Assembly: GCA_028278625.1 (NCBI GenBank)
Contig: JANQDY010000006.1
Location: 1-64,000 of the forward strand
Direction: 5' to 3'
DNA: 64,000 bases
Source of the DNA: Thermodesulfobacteriota bacterium
GTDB taxonomy: Bacteria > Desulfobacterota > DSM-4660 > Desulfatiglandales > Desulfatiglandaceae
Shown here: positions 28,172-36,864 of the stretch, piece by piece
Position numbering within the stretch: position 1 is the stretch's first letter
Layout: every line of letters begins with the position of its first letter
Translations under genes and position numbers: made by a program
The notes under the pieces: generated by a model
The model's input: the letters and a program-made list of their open reading frames with translations, nothing else
What the model was told of the DNA's origin: nothing
Databases searched by the model: none

Positions 28172-29548
28172 ATGAATATAATCGTTCTAAATGGAAGCCC
28201 CAAAGGGAAAACAAGTGCTACAATGCAGCACGTCAACTACATTCAAAAAATGTTTCCACAACACCATCTCAAGACCATTAACATTTCCCAGAACCTGCCG
28301 CGAATCGAAAAAAGTGCGTCGCTGTTTAAAGAAATCCTTGGCGACGTGAAATCATCAGACGGTGTTCTGTGGGCGTTTCCGCTCTACTTTTTTCTGGTTC
28401 ATTCAAACTATAAACGGTTTATTGAAATGATTTTCGAAAATGATGCCGAGGGCTTTTTCGAACAAAAGTACACGGCTGTGCTGACGACCTCCATTCATGT
28501 TTTTGATCACACGGCACACAACTATATGAACGCCATTTGCGATGATCTGAAAATGAACCATGCAGGCGCGTATTCAGCCGACATGTATGACATGGTTAAA
28601 AGCGAAGAGAGGAAACGGCTCATCCTTTTTGCCGAGGGTTTTTTTGATACCATCGAAAAAAACATCGTCAAATCAATAACGTTTCAGCCGGTGTCACGGT
28701 CGGATTTTGAGTACGCACCCGTTGATCCCAAAGAGAAGTTGGATACCGGTGGCAGAAAGGTTGTCATATTGACGGATTCCAATGATCTTCAGAGCAATCT
28801 CGGGAGAATGATCGACCGATTCAGAAAATCCTTTTCAGCCGAGGTTCCGGTTTTCAATCTGAACGATGTGAAGATGAAGGGCGCCTGCTTGGGCTGCTGC
28901 CAGTGCGGGCTTGAAAACGTATGCGTATACCAGGGACAGGATGATTATATCGATTTCTTTAATTCCACCGTAAAAACAGCCGAGATCCTTGTTTTTGCCG
29001 GAACCATCTGGGATCGGTATCTCTCCTCCAAATGGAAACAGTTTTTTGACAGGAGCTTTTTCAACGGGCATACGCCATCTCTCATGAACAAACAGATGGG
29101 ATACATCATCTCAGGTCCGCTCAGACAGATACCTAACCTCAGGCAGATCCTTGAGGGTTACACCGGTTTTCAGCAGGCCAATTTGGTAGATATCGTAACG
29201 GATGAGTACGAAAACTCTGAACAAATCGATACCTTATTGCAGAACCTGGCCGGCCGTCTTGTTCAGCTGTCAGAAAAAGGCTATATCAATCCCCCCAACT
29301 TCCTGATCATCGGTGGCGCAAAAATCTTCAGGGATGATATCTGGAGCAGAATGCGATTTGTCTTTCAAGCGGACCATGCTTTTTACAAAAAACACGGCAT
29401 GTATGATTTTCCCCAAAAAGATTATCGAACGCGCGCTCAAAATGCCTTGATGATGCTTCTCACAAAGATACCCTCCTTCAAGAGAGAGTTTATCAAGCGC
29501 ATGAAAAGCGAAATGATCAAACCCCACCGGAAAATACTGGGAGAATAG
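28172..29548 (+). CDS. Tandem flavodoxin-like NAD(P)H-dependent oxidoreductase
   Basis: Protein of 458 residues made of two flavodoxin-like domains. The first (1-165) begins MNIIVLNGSPKGKTS, the phosphate-binding loop of NADPH-dependent FMN reductases. The second (190-370) lacks that loop (TDSNDLQSNLGRM) but has the CLGCCQCGLENVCVYQGQDD cysteine segment typical of iron-sulfur flavoprotein-like reductases, and FAGTIWDRYLSSKWKQFFDR. The C-terminal 90 residues are basic and helical. GAGGT five bases upstream favours the ATG at 28172 over that at 28160. Base composition looks more A+T rich than its neighbours and the gene is bracketed by direct repeats, which suggests acquisition by transfer. Role: redox enzyme with FMN, partner unknown. 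Confidence 0.78.
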   Translation: MNIIVLNGSPKGKTSATMQHVNYIQKMFPQHHLKTINISQNLPRIEKSASLFKEILGDVKSSDGVLWAFPLYFFLVHSNYKRFIEMIFENDAEGFFEQKYTAVLTTSIHVFDHTAHNYMNAICDDLKMNHAGAYSADMYDMVKSEERKRLILFAEGFFDTIEKNIVKSITFQPVSRSDFEYAPVDPKEKLDTGGRKVVILTDSNDLQSNLGRMIDRFRKSFSAEVPVFNLNDVKMKGACLGCCQCGLENVCVYQGQDDYIDFFNSTVKTAEILVFAGTIWDRYLSSKWKQFFDRSFFNGHTPSLMNKQMGYIISGPLRQIPNLRQILEGYTGFQQANLVDIVTDEYENSEQIDTLLQNLAGRLVQLSEKGYINPPNFLIIGGAKIFRDDIWSRMRFVFQADHAFYKKHGMYDFPQKDYRTRAQNALMMLLTKIPSFKREFIKRMKSEMIKPHRKILGE

Positions 29549-29585
29549 ATCTCTTTGGGGCCGCTTTCAGGCGATGGAATGTCAT

Positions 29586-29621
29586 TTGCGGTTTAACGGC
29601 TGGGATCTTTAGGATCCTTCC
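29586..29621 (+). repeat. 36-base direct repeat, right copy
   Basis: Second copy of the repeat at 27811-27846. It would encode LRFNGWDL and a stop in the same frame as the lipoprotein end, but there is no gene in that frame; on the other strand it carries the last codons and stop of the histidine kinase gene. Confidence 0.75.
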
Positions 29622-31899
29622 GTTTCTCATAGGGGAAAAAGACATTAAAGGATGTGCCGCCCGAATCAGCGCAATGGGCCTTGCTTTTGGAATAGGCGCA
29701 AAGATCGATATTTCCCGGACATCCGGTGTCCTCATCTTCCAGGAAACCGCACCTCTCACTGGTCATGGTGAGTTCAAAACCGTACCGTTCCCCAAACACC
29801 TTCATCCGCAACAGATCGGCCCCTTTACCGCCCGCGTTGAAATCAAAGGGATGTTTTGAGGAATAATCAATTGTCTCCTGGGTGGAGAAAAATCCCTCGA
29901 ATATCCGTTTCCGGTTTTCCGGCACAATTCCCACGCCGTAATCGGTCACTTTAAGCAAGGCACCATTTCCTTTTTCTTCGGTGCATATCTCCACCCGGCC
30001 CCCGTCAGGCGTATTCTCTATGGCGTTTTTGATCAGACCGTCAACCACTTTCCTGATCACGTCTCGGGGCATGTATACGGGCTGGTGCTCCTCTAGCCGG
30101 GCGACGATATCCACCTGTCGGTGTAAATGGTCTTTTTCCATCGCAACAAGCCGTTTGGCTACGAATCGGTCCAGATTGATTCTCTCTACTTTACTCTCCC
30201 TGGGGCCGAACTCCGATTCTATGCGGTTACGCAGCCACTTTACAATCCCCCCTTCACCCGTTTTCTCCGCCACCAGCGTTTCCAGTTCGTCCATGCATTG
30301 ATCGAGCATGAGGCTCAGAACAATGTAAGAACGGTATTTCGAGTCCCGCATGATGTCTTCCACCTGATACTGAATCTCCAGAATGCGATCCAGATTTCGC
30401 TTGGCCCTGTCAAAGGTGACGGCCCACTCCTGTTCAGGGACCGCTTTCAGTTTCTTTTTCAGGATGACCAGAGATCCCAGCAGAATAGAGGTGGGGGTTT
30501 TCAATTCATGGGAGAGATGATTGATAATCCGATCCTTTGCACGGTTGAGGCTTGCCACTTCTTCATAGGCCTCGCCCAGTTTCTTTGAAACACGGGCGTT
30601 TGAAATGGAAAGGGCCACCGTGCTGGCGATCATGGTTAAAAGCTTTCGGTCTTTTTCATCAAAGCTTCCGGACTTCTTGTTGATGGCGTTGAGCAATCCA
30701 ATACGCCCTTTGGTCCCCTCCAAGGGGACAACGAGGACGTTCTCGGTTTTGGAACCGATGGCGGCATCCACCCCCCCGTGGAAATCAGGGTCGTTGGCCG
30801 TGTCCTCCACAATGGCCGGCTCCCCGGTTCGCAAAACCCGGCCCATGATCCCTTTTTCAGCCGGTTGCCGTACGGTCTTGACCTGTCGCTGGGTTTTGCT
30901 GTCATCATAGGCGGCGGCAAGAAAGGAAATCTGTTTTTGATCTTCATCCAACAGGCCCACAATGGCCCCTTCCGTATTTAAGAGCCTTTTTACCTCTTCG
31001 GCAATGTAATCCAGCCGTTCCCGCAATACCGGATATCCGGGAAGCGCGCAGCTGATCCTAAACAGCGTTTCATTGATGCGCTCAATCCTTCGCTCTTCAG
31101 TCACATCCTGAATGATAAAGAGTTCTCCCGGGGCATCTTCCATTTGCTCGGAACGAAGCTGTCCCCTGATAACCACATCCAGAATGCGGCCGTCTTTCGT
31201 CATGCGCCGGGTTTCAATACTCGCCTTTCCATCCCGTCTCAGGCGCTCTGCGGTTTTATTGGCTTCTCTTTCATGGCCGGGCGGAAAATATGGGATCTTT
31301 CGACCAATTAACTCTTCCAGACGCCAACCAAATACCTGGGTGAAAGCCGGATTGATGTAGCTGACGTTTCCGGCAGAGAAGACCACCATGGGGTAGGGAA
31401 CAAAATCAAAAAGATTCCGTGTGGTGCGCCTTGCCTTTCTTTTGGCCTCAAACTCCCGTTCATATCGCCGTTGGGCTTCTTTTAGTTCGTCGATGGTCTT
31501 GAATTTTTCGGTGGCATCCCGGGCGATGCCCCGAAACCCCAGCTTCCGTCCTTCATGGTTCTTTACCAGATAAGCGGAGAGTTCAACGACTTTTCGATGG
31601 CCATCCTTGTCACGGGTCTCCCACATGAGATTTGAAAAGCCGCGGTGGGTAATCCAGACCTTGTTAAAGGCGGCATGGAATTTCCTGGCCTGGCGCGAAT
31701 CCATTAGGCCCGCCAGGTTCTTATGCAAAATTTCTTCCCTGGGGTAGCCCAGGATTCTTGGAAGGGAACTGCTGAAACCGGTCAGATTGCCGTGGCTGTC
31801 CATCTCGTAGACGCAATCGCCCGAATCTTCAATCAGTTCCGTTAATGCGTGATCTGGTCTTTCTTCCATGGAAATCCACTCTTGCGGGGAGGTTGTCAT
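29593..31899 (-). CDS. PAS-PAS-GAF sensor histidine kinase
   Basis: Soluble histidine kinase of 768 residues, no membrane segment. Two PAS domains (about 20-140 and 160-280) are followed by a GAF domain (about 290-435), then the HisKA phosphoacceptor segment NHLSHELKTPTS and a HATPase domain with N box NAIENTPDGG and G box VTDYGVGI. The linker between the phosphoacceptor helix pair and the ATPase is longer than usual. The C-terminus has a Cys-rich segment before the final strand. The last codons lie in the 36-base repeat, so the natural C-terminus may have been altered. No cognate regulator is adjacent. Confidence 0.9.
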   Translation of the reverse strand: MTTSPQEWISMEERPDHALTELIEDSGDCVYEMDSHGNLTGFSSSLPRILGYPREEILHKNLAGLMDSRQARKFHAAFNKVWITHRGFSNLMWETRDKDGHRKVVELSAYLVKNHEGRKLGFRGIARDATEKFKTIDELKEAQRRYEREFEAKRKARRTTRNLFDFVPYPMVVFSAGNVSYINPAFTQVFGWRLEELIGRKIPYFPPGHEREANKTAERLRRDGKASIETRRMTKDGRILDVVIRGQLRSEQMEDAPGELFIIQDVTEERRIERINETLFRISCALPGYPVLRERLDYIAEEVKRLLNTEGAIVGLLDEDQKQISFLAAAYDDSKTQRQVKTVRQPAEKGIMGRVLRTGEPAIVEDTANDPDFHGGVDAAIGSKTENVLVVPLEGTKGRIGLLNAINKKSGSFDEKDRKLLTMIASTVALSISNARVSKKLGEAYEEVASLNRAKDRIINHLSHELKTPTSILLGSLVILKKKLKAVPEQEWAVTFDRAKRNLDRILEIQYQVEDIMRDSKYRSYIVLSLMLDQCMDELETLVAEKTGEGGIVKWLRNRIESEFGPRESKVERINLDRFVAKRLVAMEKDHLHRQVDIVARLEEHQPVYMPRDVIRKVVDGLIKNAIENTPDGGRVEICTEEKGNGALLKVTDYGVGIVPENRKRIFEGFFSTQETIDYSSKHPFDFNAGGKGADLLRMKVFGERYGFELTMTSERCGFLEDEDTGCPGNIDLCAYSKSKAHCADSGGTSFNVFFPYEKRKDPKDPSR

Positions 31900-32091
31900 T
31901 GGGTTTTATTGCTCGTAAAAGGCATATCCCTTTTTCTTTTCCTATAATATATCAGTCCATAAATCGACATTTTTATTTACGCCTTGAAGCGTCACTTGCA
32001 TAATGCTAAAAGAACAACCCATGAGATGGATGCCAGTCTCAACCCGGCACAGATGATTGGCGGCAATGAACAGACTCAGGAAAAACGTGCG

Positions 32092-33081
32092 ATGCCCATG
32101 GAACAAGCCCTCATAGAACAGGCCAGGGAAGTCCTCCAGATCGAAGCCCAGAGTATTCTGGGACTCATGGATCAAATCGGATCCTCTTTCGCGGAGGCCG
32201 TTAACCTCATTTTAAAGGCGCGCGGCCGGGTTATTCTGACCGGAATGGGAAAATCCGGTCTGGTGGCCAGAAAGATCTCGGCGACGCTCAACAGCACGGG
32301 AACAAAATCGTTTTTTCTGCACCCCGCGGAAGCCATTCACGGTGACCTGGGCATGGCCACGTCGGACGATATCCTCCTTGCCATCAGCAACAGCGGCCAC
32401 ACCGCCGAAATCAACAAGATCCTTCCGATACTCAAGCAGATGAAGGTAACGATCATCTCTTTTACGGGAGGTTTGGACTCGCCCATGGCCCTTCACAGCG
32501 ACCTGGTTATTGATGTCAGCGTGGAAAGGGAAGCCTGTCCCCTGGGACTGGCGCCCACGGCCAGCACCACCGGGGCCCTTGCAATGGGTGACGCCCTTGC
32601 GGTGGTACTGCTCAAAAGCCGTCATTTCAGCAAGAAGGACTTCAGGCGTTTTCATCCGGGGGGAAGCCTGGGGGAAAGGCTTTCACTCAAAGTACGGGAT
32701 GTCATGGTCACCGACGACCATGTCCCCATGGTTTTCCTGGGATCGGAAATCTCAAAGGCCCTGAATGAAATCAACGCCAAAAAAATGGGCGCCACCCTGG
32801 TGGTGAATGGGGATCGAATGCTGGCGGGGATTATCAGCGACGGGGATCTTAGAAGGGCATTGACACGCCATGGCGACATTAACCGGTTTAAGGTTGAAGA
32901 GATCATGAGCAGGCGCCCGAAGACCGTCGATGAAAACGCCACTTCCGCCGAAGCCATCGCTTTGATGGAACTCAGCGCCATCACCCACCTCATCATTGTT
33001 GATGCGCATCAGAGGGTCAAGGGGATGGTTCACCTCCACGACCTCCTGGGCCGGGAAGGATTCAAAATCAATGGAATATAA
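32092..33081 (+). CDS. kdsD: Arabinose-5-phosphate isomerase KdsD/KpsF
   Basis: Converts ribulose 5-phosphate to arabinose 5-phosphate for KDO and LPS core synthesis, in the cytoplasm. The SIS domain shows GMGKSGLVARKISATLNSTG and the SNSGHTAEI motif, then FHPGGSLG, followed by two CBS domains (from about residue 205). With the ATG at 32092 the protein is 329 residues, the usual family length; the frame continues upstream to 31984 without a better ribosome site. The stop overlaps the next gene by 11 bases. Confidence 0.93.
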   Translation: MPMEQALIEQAREVLQIEAQSILGLMDQIGSSFAEAVNLILKARGRVILTGMGKSGLVARKISATLNSTGTKSFFLHPAEAIHGDLGMATSDDILLAISNSGHTAEINKILPILKQMKVTIISFTGGLDSPMALHSDLVIDVSVEREACPLGLAPTASTTGALAMGDALAVVLLKSRHFSKKDFRRFHPGGSLGERLSLKVRDVMVTDDHVPMVFLGSEISKALNEINAKKMGATLVVNGDRMLAGIISDGDLRRALTRHGDINRFKVEEIMSRRPKTVDENATSAEAIALMELSAITHLIIVDAHQRVKGMVHLHDLLGREGFKINGI

Positions 33082-34021
33082 CCATGCGCCCAGGGGGCTT
33101 GTCGTTGATCTGATCACCCCGCTCACAAACGGTGCCATTGACAAGCAGGGGCTTGGCCGCCTGCTGAGACGGGTGTCGCCCCACGCCAAAGGGGTGCTGC
33201 TGGCCAGCCCGGAACACGGAGAAGGTGAAAAGTTGGCATTGGAGCTTCGATTTCAATTGCTCGAAACAGCCCTTGATACCTTGGGCGATCGTTCCGTGGC
33301 CCTGTATGTCTGGATAACGGGAGAAGGCGAAAAAGAAACCCGGGAGGGTATCCGGGCGTTTCAGGAGCGTTTCAATGAATACCGGCCCAAAGGCGGGCTT
33401 TTCTGGGTGGACACCCCCCTTTCTTATCACAGCAACCGGGGTCTTCCGGACCATTACCGTGAACTCTTGAGTGAAACGGGAATACCGCTCATCCTCCACA
33501 ACGATCCTGATTGCATTCACACCAAAAAGGCCTTTAAGCGCCACAATATTCGAACAGCGGTACTCAAGGAGCTGGTTCTGATTGACGGGATTACGGGGCT
33601 CATCTTTTCAGGCTCTCTGGAAAGGGCCCATCATTATCAGAGAGCCTGCCGCACCAGGCAGCGTTTCAGAATCTACGACGGCAGTGAAAAACGATTCCTG
33701 GAGTATCCCAGTATGGCGGGCGTGGTCTCCGTTGGGGCAAATCTGGCCCCCGGGGCCTGGGAAAAGATCACTGAATCATCCATCGGACTGCATGCGCACC
33801 GTGAAGATTATCCCGACCGCCTTCAGCAGATATGGGAATTGGGAGATTATCTCAAGACCATGGCATCTCTTTATGCCCGAACGCCCCGGGCAATCATCAA
33901 ACGCGTTCTGTGGGAGATGGGGGTCATTGAAACCTCGGAAACCCTCGCCCCCGGGGCAGTGGCGGAAACCTCTCTTGAATCCCTTAAAAATATAATGCGT
34001 GACTTCAAGGATTTCGCATAA
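33071..34021 (+). CDS. Dihydrodipicolinate synthase-family protein
   Basis: TIM-barrel aldolase of the DapA/NanA family, 316 residues. The Schiff-base Lys is likely in the LKELVLIDG segment, and the YHSN...PLILHNDP region corresponds to the second motif. The family's GTTGE loop is replaced by SPEHGEGE, so it is unlikely to be a housekeeping dihydrodipicolinate synthase. The ATG at 33071 overlaps the end of kdsD by 11 bases, which implies translational coupling and perhaps a role in sugar-acid metabolism. Exact reaction unknown. Confidence 0.75.
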   Translation: MEYNHAPRGLVVDLITPLTNGAIDKQGLGRLLRRVSPHAKGVLLASPEHGEGEKLALELRFQLLETALDTLGDRSVALYVWITGEGEKETREGIRAFQERFNEYRPKGGLFWVDTPLSYHSNRGLPDHYRELLSETGIPLILHNDPDCIHTKKAFKRHNIRTAVLKELVLIDGITGLIFSGSLERAHHYQRACRTRQRFRIYDGSEKRFLEYPSMAGVVSVGANLAPGAWEKITESSIGLHAHREDYPDRLQQIWELGDYLKTMASLYARTPRAIIKRVLWEMGVIETSETLAPGAVAETSLESLKNIMRDFKDFA

Positions 34022-34026
34022 CACTC

Positions 34027-34953
34027 TTATTTTTCAATTTGATTCAAACGATATTGAAAATAGGCGTCCCGCATGGCCACATAGGGATCAAGGGATGCCT
34101 CTTTCAACGCCTCGTACTCGCCGATGCGAAGAGACGTCATATTGAGGATGTTAAAGGCCCGGGCGCTGAGATTGGGCACCCAGTCGTCAACAATGTAATC
34201 GAGAGGGTTGAGGTAAAGGCCGCCCACCCAGCCCACGGTATCGCGCAAGCTGCTGGCCCCCAGGAAAGGGAGGTTCAAATAGAATCCGGGTCCGATGCCG
34301 TAAAAGGCAAAGGCCTGGCCCAGATCCTCATCCTGCACCGGATAATTGAGTGCATCCTTGGCCACGTCCTGAAAACCCATGAACCCGGCCGTTGAATTGA
34401 CCATGAAACGGACCAGGATAATGCCGACACTCTCCATTTTCCCCTGCAGCAAGCTACTGACGAGCCGAATGGGCATGCTCAAATTGGTAAAAAAGTTCCG
34501 GATGGAAATGCGCATCACTTTCGGCATTATGAAATTGTACCCTTGGGCCACGGGTTTGAAGAAATAGAAGTAGGCCGCATCGTTGAACTGGAAGAAAGCG
34601 CGATTCATCGGTTCGAGGGGATCGGGAAAGAGCGTCTCCGCCGGCAGTTCATCTTCCGGCCACTCTTCCGGTTCTTCCGCCATTTCAGGAGCGGCTTTCC
34701 TCTTTGACGTCCCATTCTCATTCACAACGGTCGATCTGCCGGCATCTGTTTCCAAACGGGCCATCTGAACCAGTTCGTGACCGGCCATGTTGAGCTCCAG
34801 CGAAGCGGCCCCGGACGAATCAACCTGGTCGCCAACCGCCGCGGCCCAAGTTCTCTCCTGCCCGATTCCCCAGCAAATCACAAAAAACATCAACGCAAAC
34901 CATACGCCCCTGTATTTCACCATGAATCGTGTTCTTTTAGTGGTGCGCCACAT
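34027..34953 (-). CDS. mlaA: Outer-membrane lipid asymmetry protein MlaA (VacJ)
   Basis: MlaA-family protein of 308 residues that removes mislocalised phospholipids from the outer membrane and passes them to MlaC. A signal segment (about residues 11-38) ends in Ala residues rather than a lipobox, so it may not be lipidated, unlike the E. coli protein. The family motif DPLEPMNRAFFQFND and the later FLGASSLRDTVG are present. A Pro/Glu-rich linker precedes the domain. It is the last gene of the mlaEFDCA operon; the start lies two bases from the mlaC stop. Confidence 0.92.
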   Translation of the reverse strand: MWRTTKRTRFMVKYRGVWFALMFFVICWGIGQERTWAAAVGDQVDSSGAASLELNMAGHELVQMARLETDAGRSTVVNENGTSKRKAAPEMAEEPEEWPEDELPAETLFPDPLEPMNRAFFQFNDAAYFYFFKPVAQGYNFIMPKVMRISIRNFFTNLSMPIRLVSSLLQGKMESVGIILVRFMVNSTAGFMGFQDVAKDALNYPVQDEDLGQAFAFYGIGPGFYLNLPFLGASSLRDTVGWVGGLYLNPLDYIVDDWVPNLSARAFNILNMTSLRIGEYEALKEASLDPYVAMRDAYFQYRLNQIEK

Positions 34954-34954
34954 G

Positions 34955-35572
34955 TCAGTCTTTCTCCGCCACTTTGACTCTCAGCTTCTTGACCAGCTCA
35001 TCATAGGAAGAGCGAACGATAATACTATTGAACTGTTTTCGATAATTGTTGACAAGGCTTATGCCTTCAACGGAAATGTCATACACCCGCCATTCTCCAT
35101 TCCGGTCTTTCAGTCGGTAGAGAACTTCCACCTCCGTATTGGAATGGGTAAGGATCTTTGCCTTGACGGTTCCGTATTTCCCGTCAAGGGTCTCCCCCAC
35201 ATAAATCACCTTTTCGCCGGAATAGCTTCCAACCCTGTCCAGATACGTCCGTTCCAGCAGTTTTCCGAAAAGTGAGATGAATTCCTTTTTTTCAGCTTCC
35301 GTTCGTTTTCGCCAATGTCTGGCAAGGGATCTTTTGGTCATGGCCTCCCAGTCAAACCGTTCATCCACTGCTTCCCGTATGAGCTTCCCTCGCTTTTTTT
35401 TATGTTCCGGACCTTTCAGGGCCGGATCCGATACAATGGCCAAAATGCGGTCGGTGGTCTCCTTAATGCCGTCCGTGGGAGCACCGGCAAAACAGGTTGA
35501 AACCGCCGCCAAACAGAGCAGAACAATGCAGAAAAGAGATCGAGTGATGGGCCCTATCCCGCTCTTTACCAT
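34955..35572 (-). CDS. mlaC: Periplasmic phospholipid-binding protein MlaC
   Basis: Secreted protein of 205 residues with an N-terminal signal peptide ending in CFA-GAP and the MlaC/Ttg2D domain (GPEHKKKRGKLIREAVDERFDWEAMTKRSLARHW is typical). It shuttles phospholipid between MlaA and the inner-membrane MlaFED complex. The ATG has an AAGGAGG site. Confidence 0.93.
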   Translation of the reverse strand: MVKSGIGPITRSLFCIVLLCLAAVSTCFAGAPTDGIKETTDRILAIVSDPALKGPEHKKKRGKLIREAVDERFDWEAMTKRSLARHWRKRTEAEKKEFISLFGKLLERTYLDRVGSYSGEKVIYVGETLDGKYGTVKAKILTHSNTEVEVLYRLKDRNGEWRVYDISVEGISLVNNYRKQFNSIIVRSSYDELVKKLRVKVAEKD

Positions 35573-35598
35573 AATGGACCTCCTTTAGTAATCAAAGC

Positions 35599-36039
35599 CT
35601 AGAGTTTTCCGAAAACATAGTTGGAAATCAGCTCTTCAAGATCCACGGCGGATTGGGTGTCTCTGATTTTTCCGCCCGGACCGATGAGTTCTTCAGAACC
35701 ACCGGGTGTAATCTCAACGTATTTGTCGCCGATGAGACCCCGTGTCTTAATGGAAGCGATGGCATCTTCCTGAATTTCTATGTCAGCGGGGAAATCCATC
35801 ACCACAAGGGCCTGATAATCATAAAGACGGACCTCTTTCACCCGTCCGATTTCAACGCCGGCGATCACCACCGAAGATCCCGCTTTTATGCCGCCGCCGT
35901 TTGAGAAAACCGCTTCCACCTCATATCCGCGGCTGCCCAGAACCTCCATTTTCCCCAATTTGATGGAGAGATATCCCAGGCACAAAATCCCCAAAATCAT
36001 GAAAAGACCCACACATAACTCAAGATCAAATTTCTTCAT
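35599..36039 (-). CDS. mlaD: MCE-domain protein MlaD
   Basis: Inner-membrane anchored MCE-domain protein of 146 residues: one N-terminal transmembrane helix (LCVGLFMILGILCLGYLSI) and an MCE domain with the GYEVEAVFSNGGGIKAGSSV and IKTRGLIGDKYVEI motifs. It forms the hexameric ring of the Mla transporter. The ATG at 36039 has a GAGGG site and is preferred to the GTG/ATG seven codons upstream. Confidence 0.93.
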   Translation of the reverse strand: MKKFDLELCVGLFMILGILCLGYLSIKLGKMEVLGSRGYEVEAVFSNGGGIKAGSSVVIAGVEIGRVKEVRLYDYQALVVMDFPADIEIQEDAIASIKTRGLIGDKYVEITPGGSEELIGPGGKIRDTQSAVDLEELISNYVFGKL

Positions 36040-36077
36040 CTGTCCCTCATTGTCTAGCACCCTCTCCCGTTTTAAGC

Positions 36078-36797
36078 CTATCCCTCCAGAAACGTCCTGA
36101 TCACCGGGTCACGGCTCTTCTTGAAATCCTCCGGGGTTCCGTTGGCCCGCACCAACCCTTCATGAAGCATGACGACCCGGTCGACAATGGCAAAGACCCT
36201 CGGAATTTCATGGGTAACGATAATGCCCGTGAAAGAGAGCCGACGGTGGCAGGAATCGATCAATTCCAGAATCGACTGCCCCGTGATCGGATCAAGCCCG
36301 GTGGTCGGCTCGTCAAACAGCATGATTTCGGGATCCTCCACAAGGGCCCTGGCCAGGGCCGCCCTTTTTACCATGCCACCGCTGATCTGAGAGGGAAACC
36401 GGTGCTCGGAACCTGACAGACCCACGTTTTCAAGCTCCGACATCACCTTCTCGCAAATGGCTTCGCGGTTCATTCGGCTCTTTTCTTTCAAGGGGAATGC
36501 GACGTTTTCAAACACCGTTAGGGAATCAAAGAGGGCTCCTCCCTGAAAGAGAAACCCCAAACCTTCCCGAAAAGCCCTTAGCGCTTCCCGGCCAGCGGTT
36601 GGGATCTCAAGACCGTCAACCGTGACACTTCCTCCATCCGGTTTCATGAGCCCCGCCACATGCTTCAACAGGACACTCTTTCCCCCGCCACTTCCCCCAA
36701 CCAGGGCAACCACTTCACTTTGTCCCACATCAAAGGAAATGCCCTTCAAAACATCGTGGCCGTCAAAAGATTTTTGCAGGTTTTCAATTTTGATCAT
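36078..36797 (-). CDS. mlaF: ABC transporter ATP-binding protein MlaF
   Basis: ATPase of the Mla phospholipid transporter, 239 residues. Walker A is GGSGGGKS, the signature is ISGGMVKRAALARAL, and Walker B is IMLFDEPTTGLD; the following H-loop is VTHE. It sits 67 bases after mlaE and 38 bases before mlaD. Confidence 0.95.
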   Translation of the reverse strand: MIKIENLQKSFDGHDVLKGISFDVGQSEVVALVGGSGGGKSVLLKHVAGLMKPDGGSVTVDGLEIPTAGREALRAFREGLGFLFQGGALFDSLTVFENVAFPLKEKSRMNREAICEKVMSELENVGLSGSEHRFPSQISGGMVKRAALARALVEDPEIMLFDEPTTGLDPITGQSILELIDSCHRRLSFTGIIVTHEIPRVFAIVDRVVMLHEGLVRANGTPEDFKKSRDPVIRTFLEG

Positions 36798-36864
36798 GGG
36801 AAAAATCGCTCAAAGGGAGATACGCTCCCAAAAAACGGAACCGGCGCCACAAGGGTTCAAGAAT

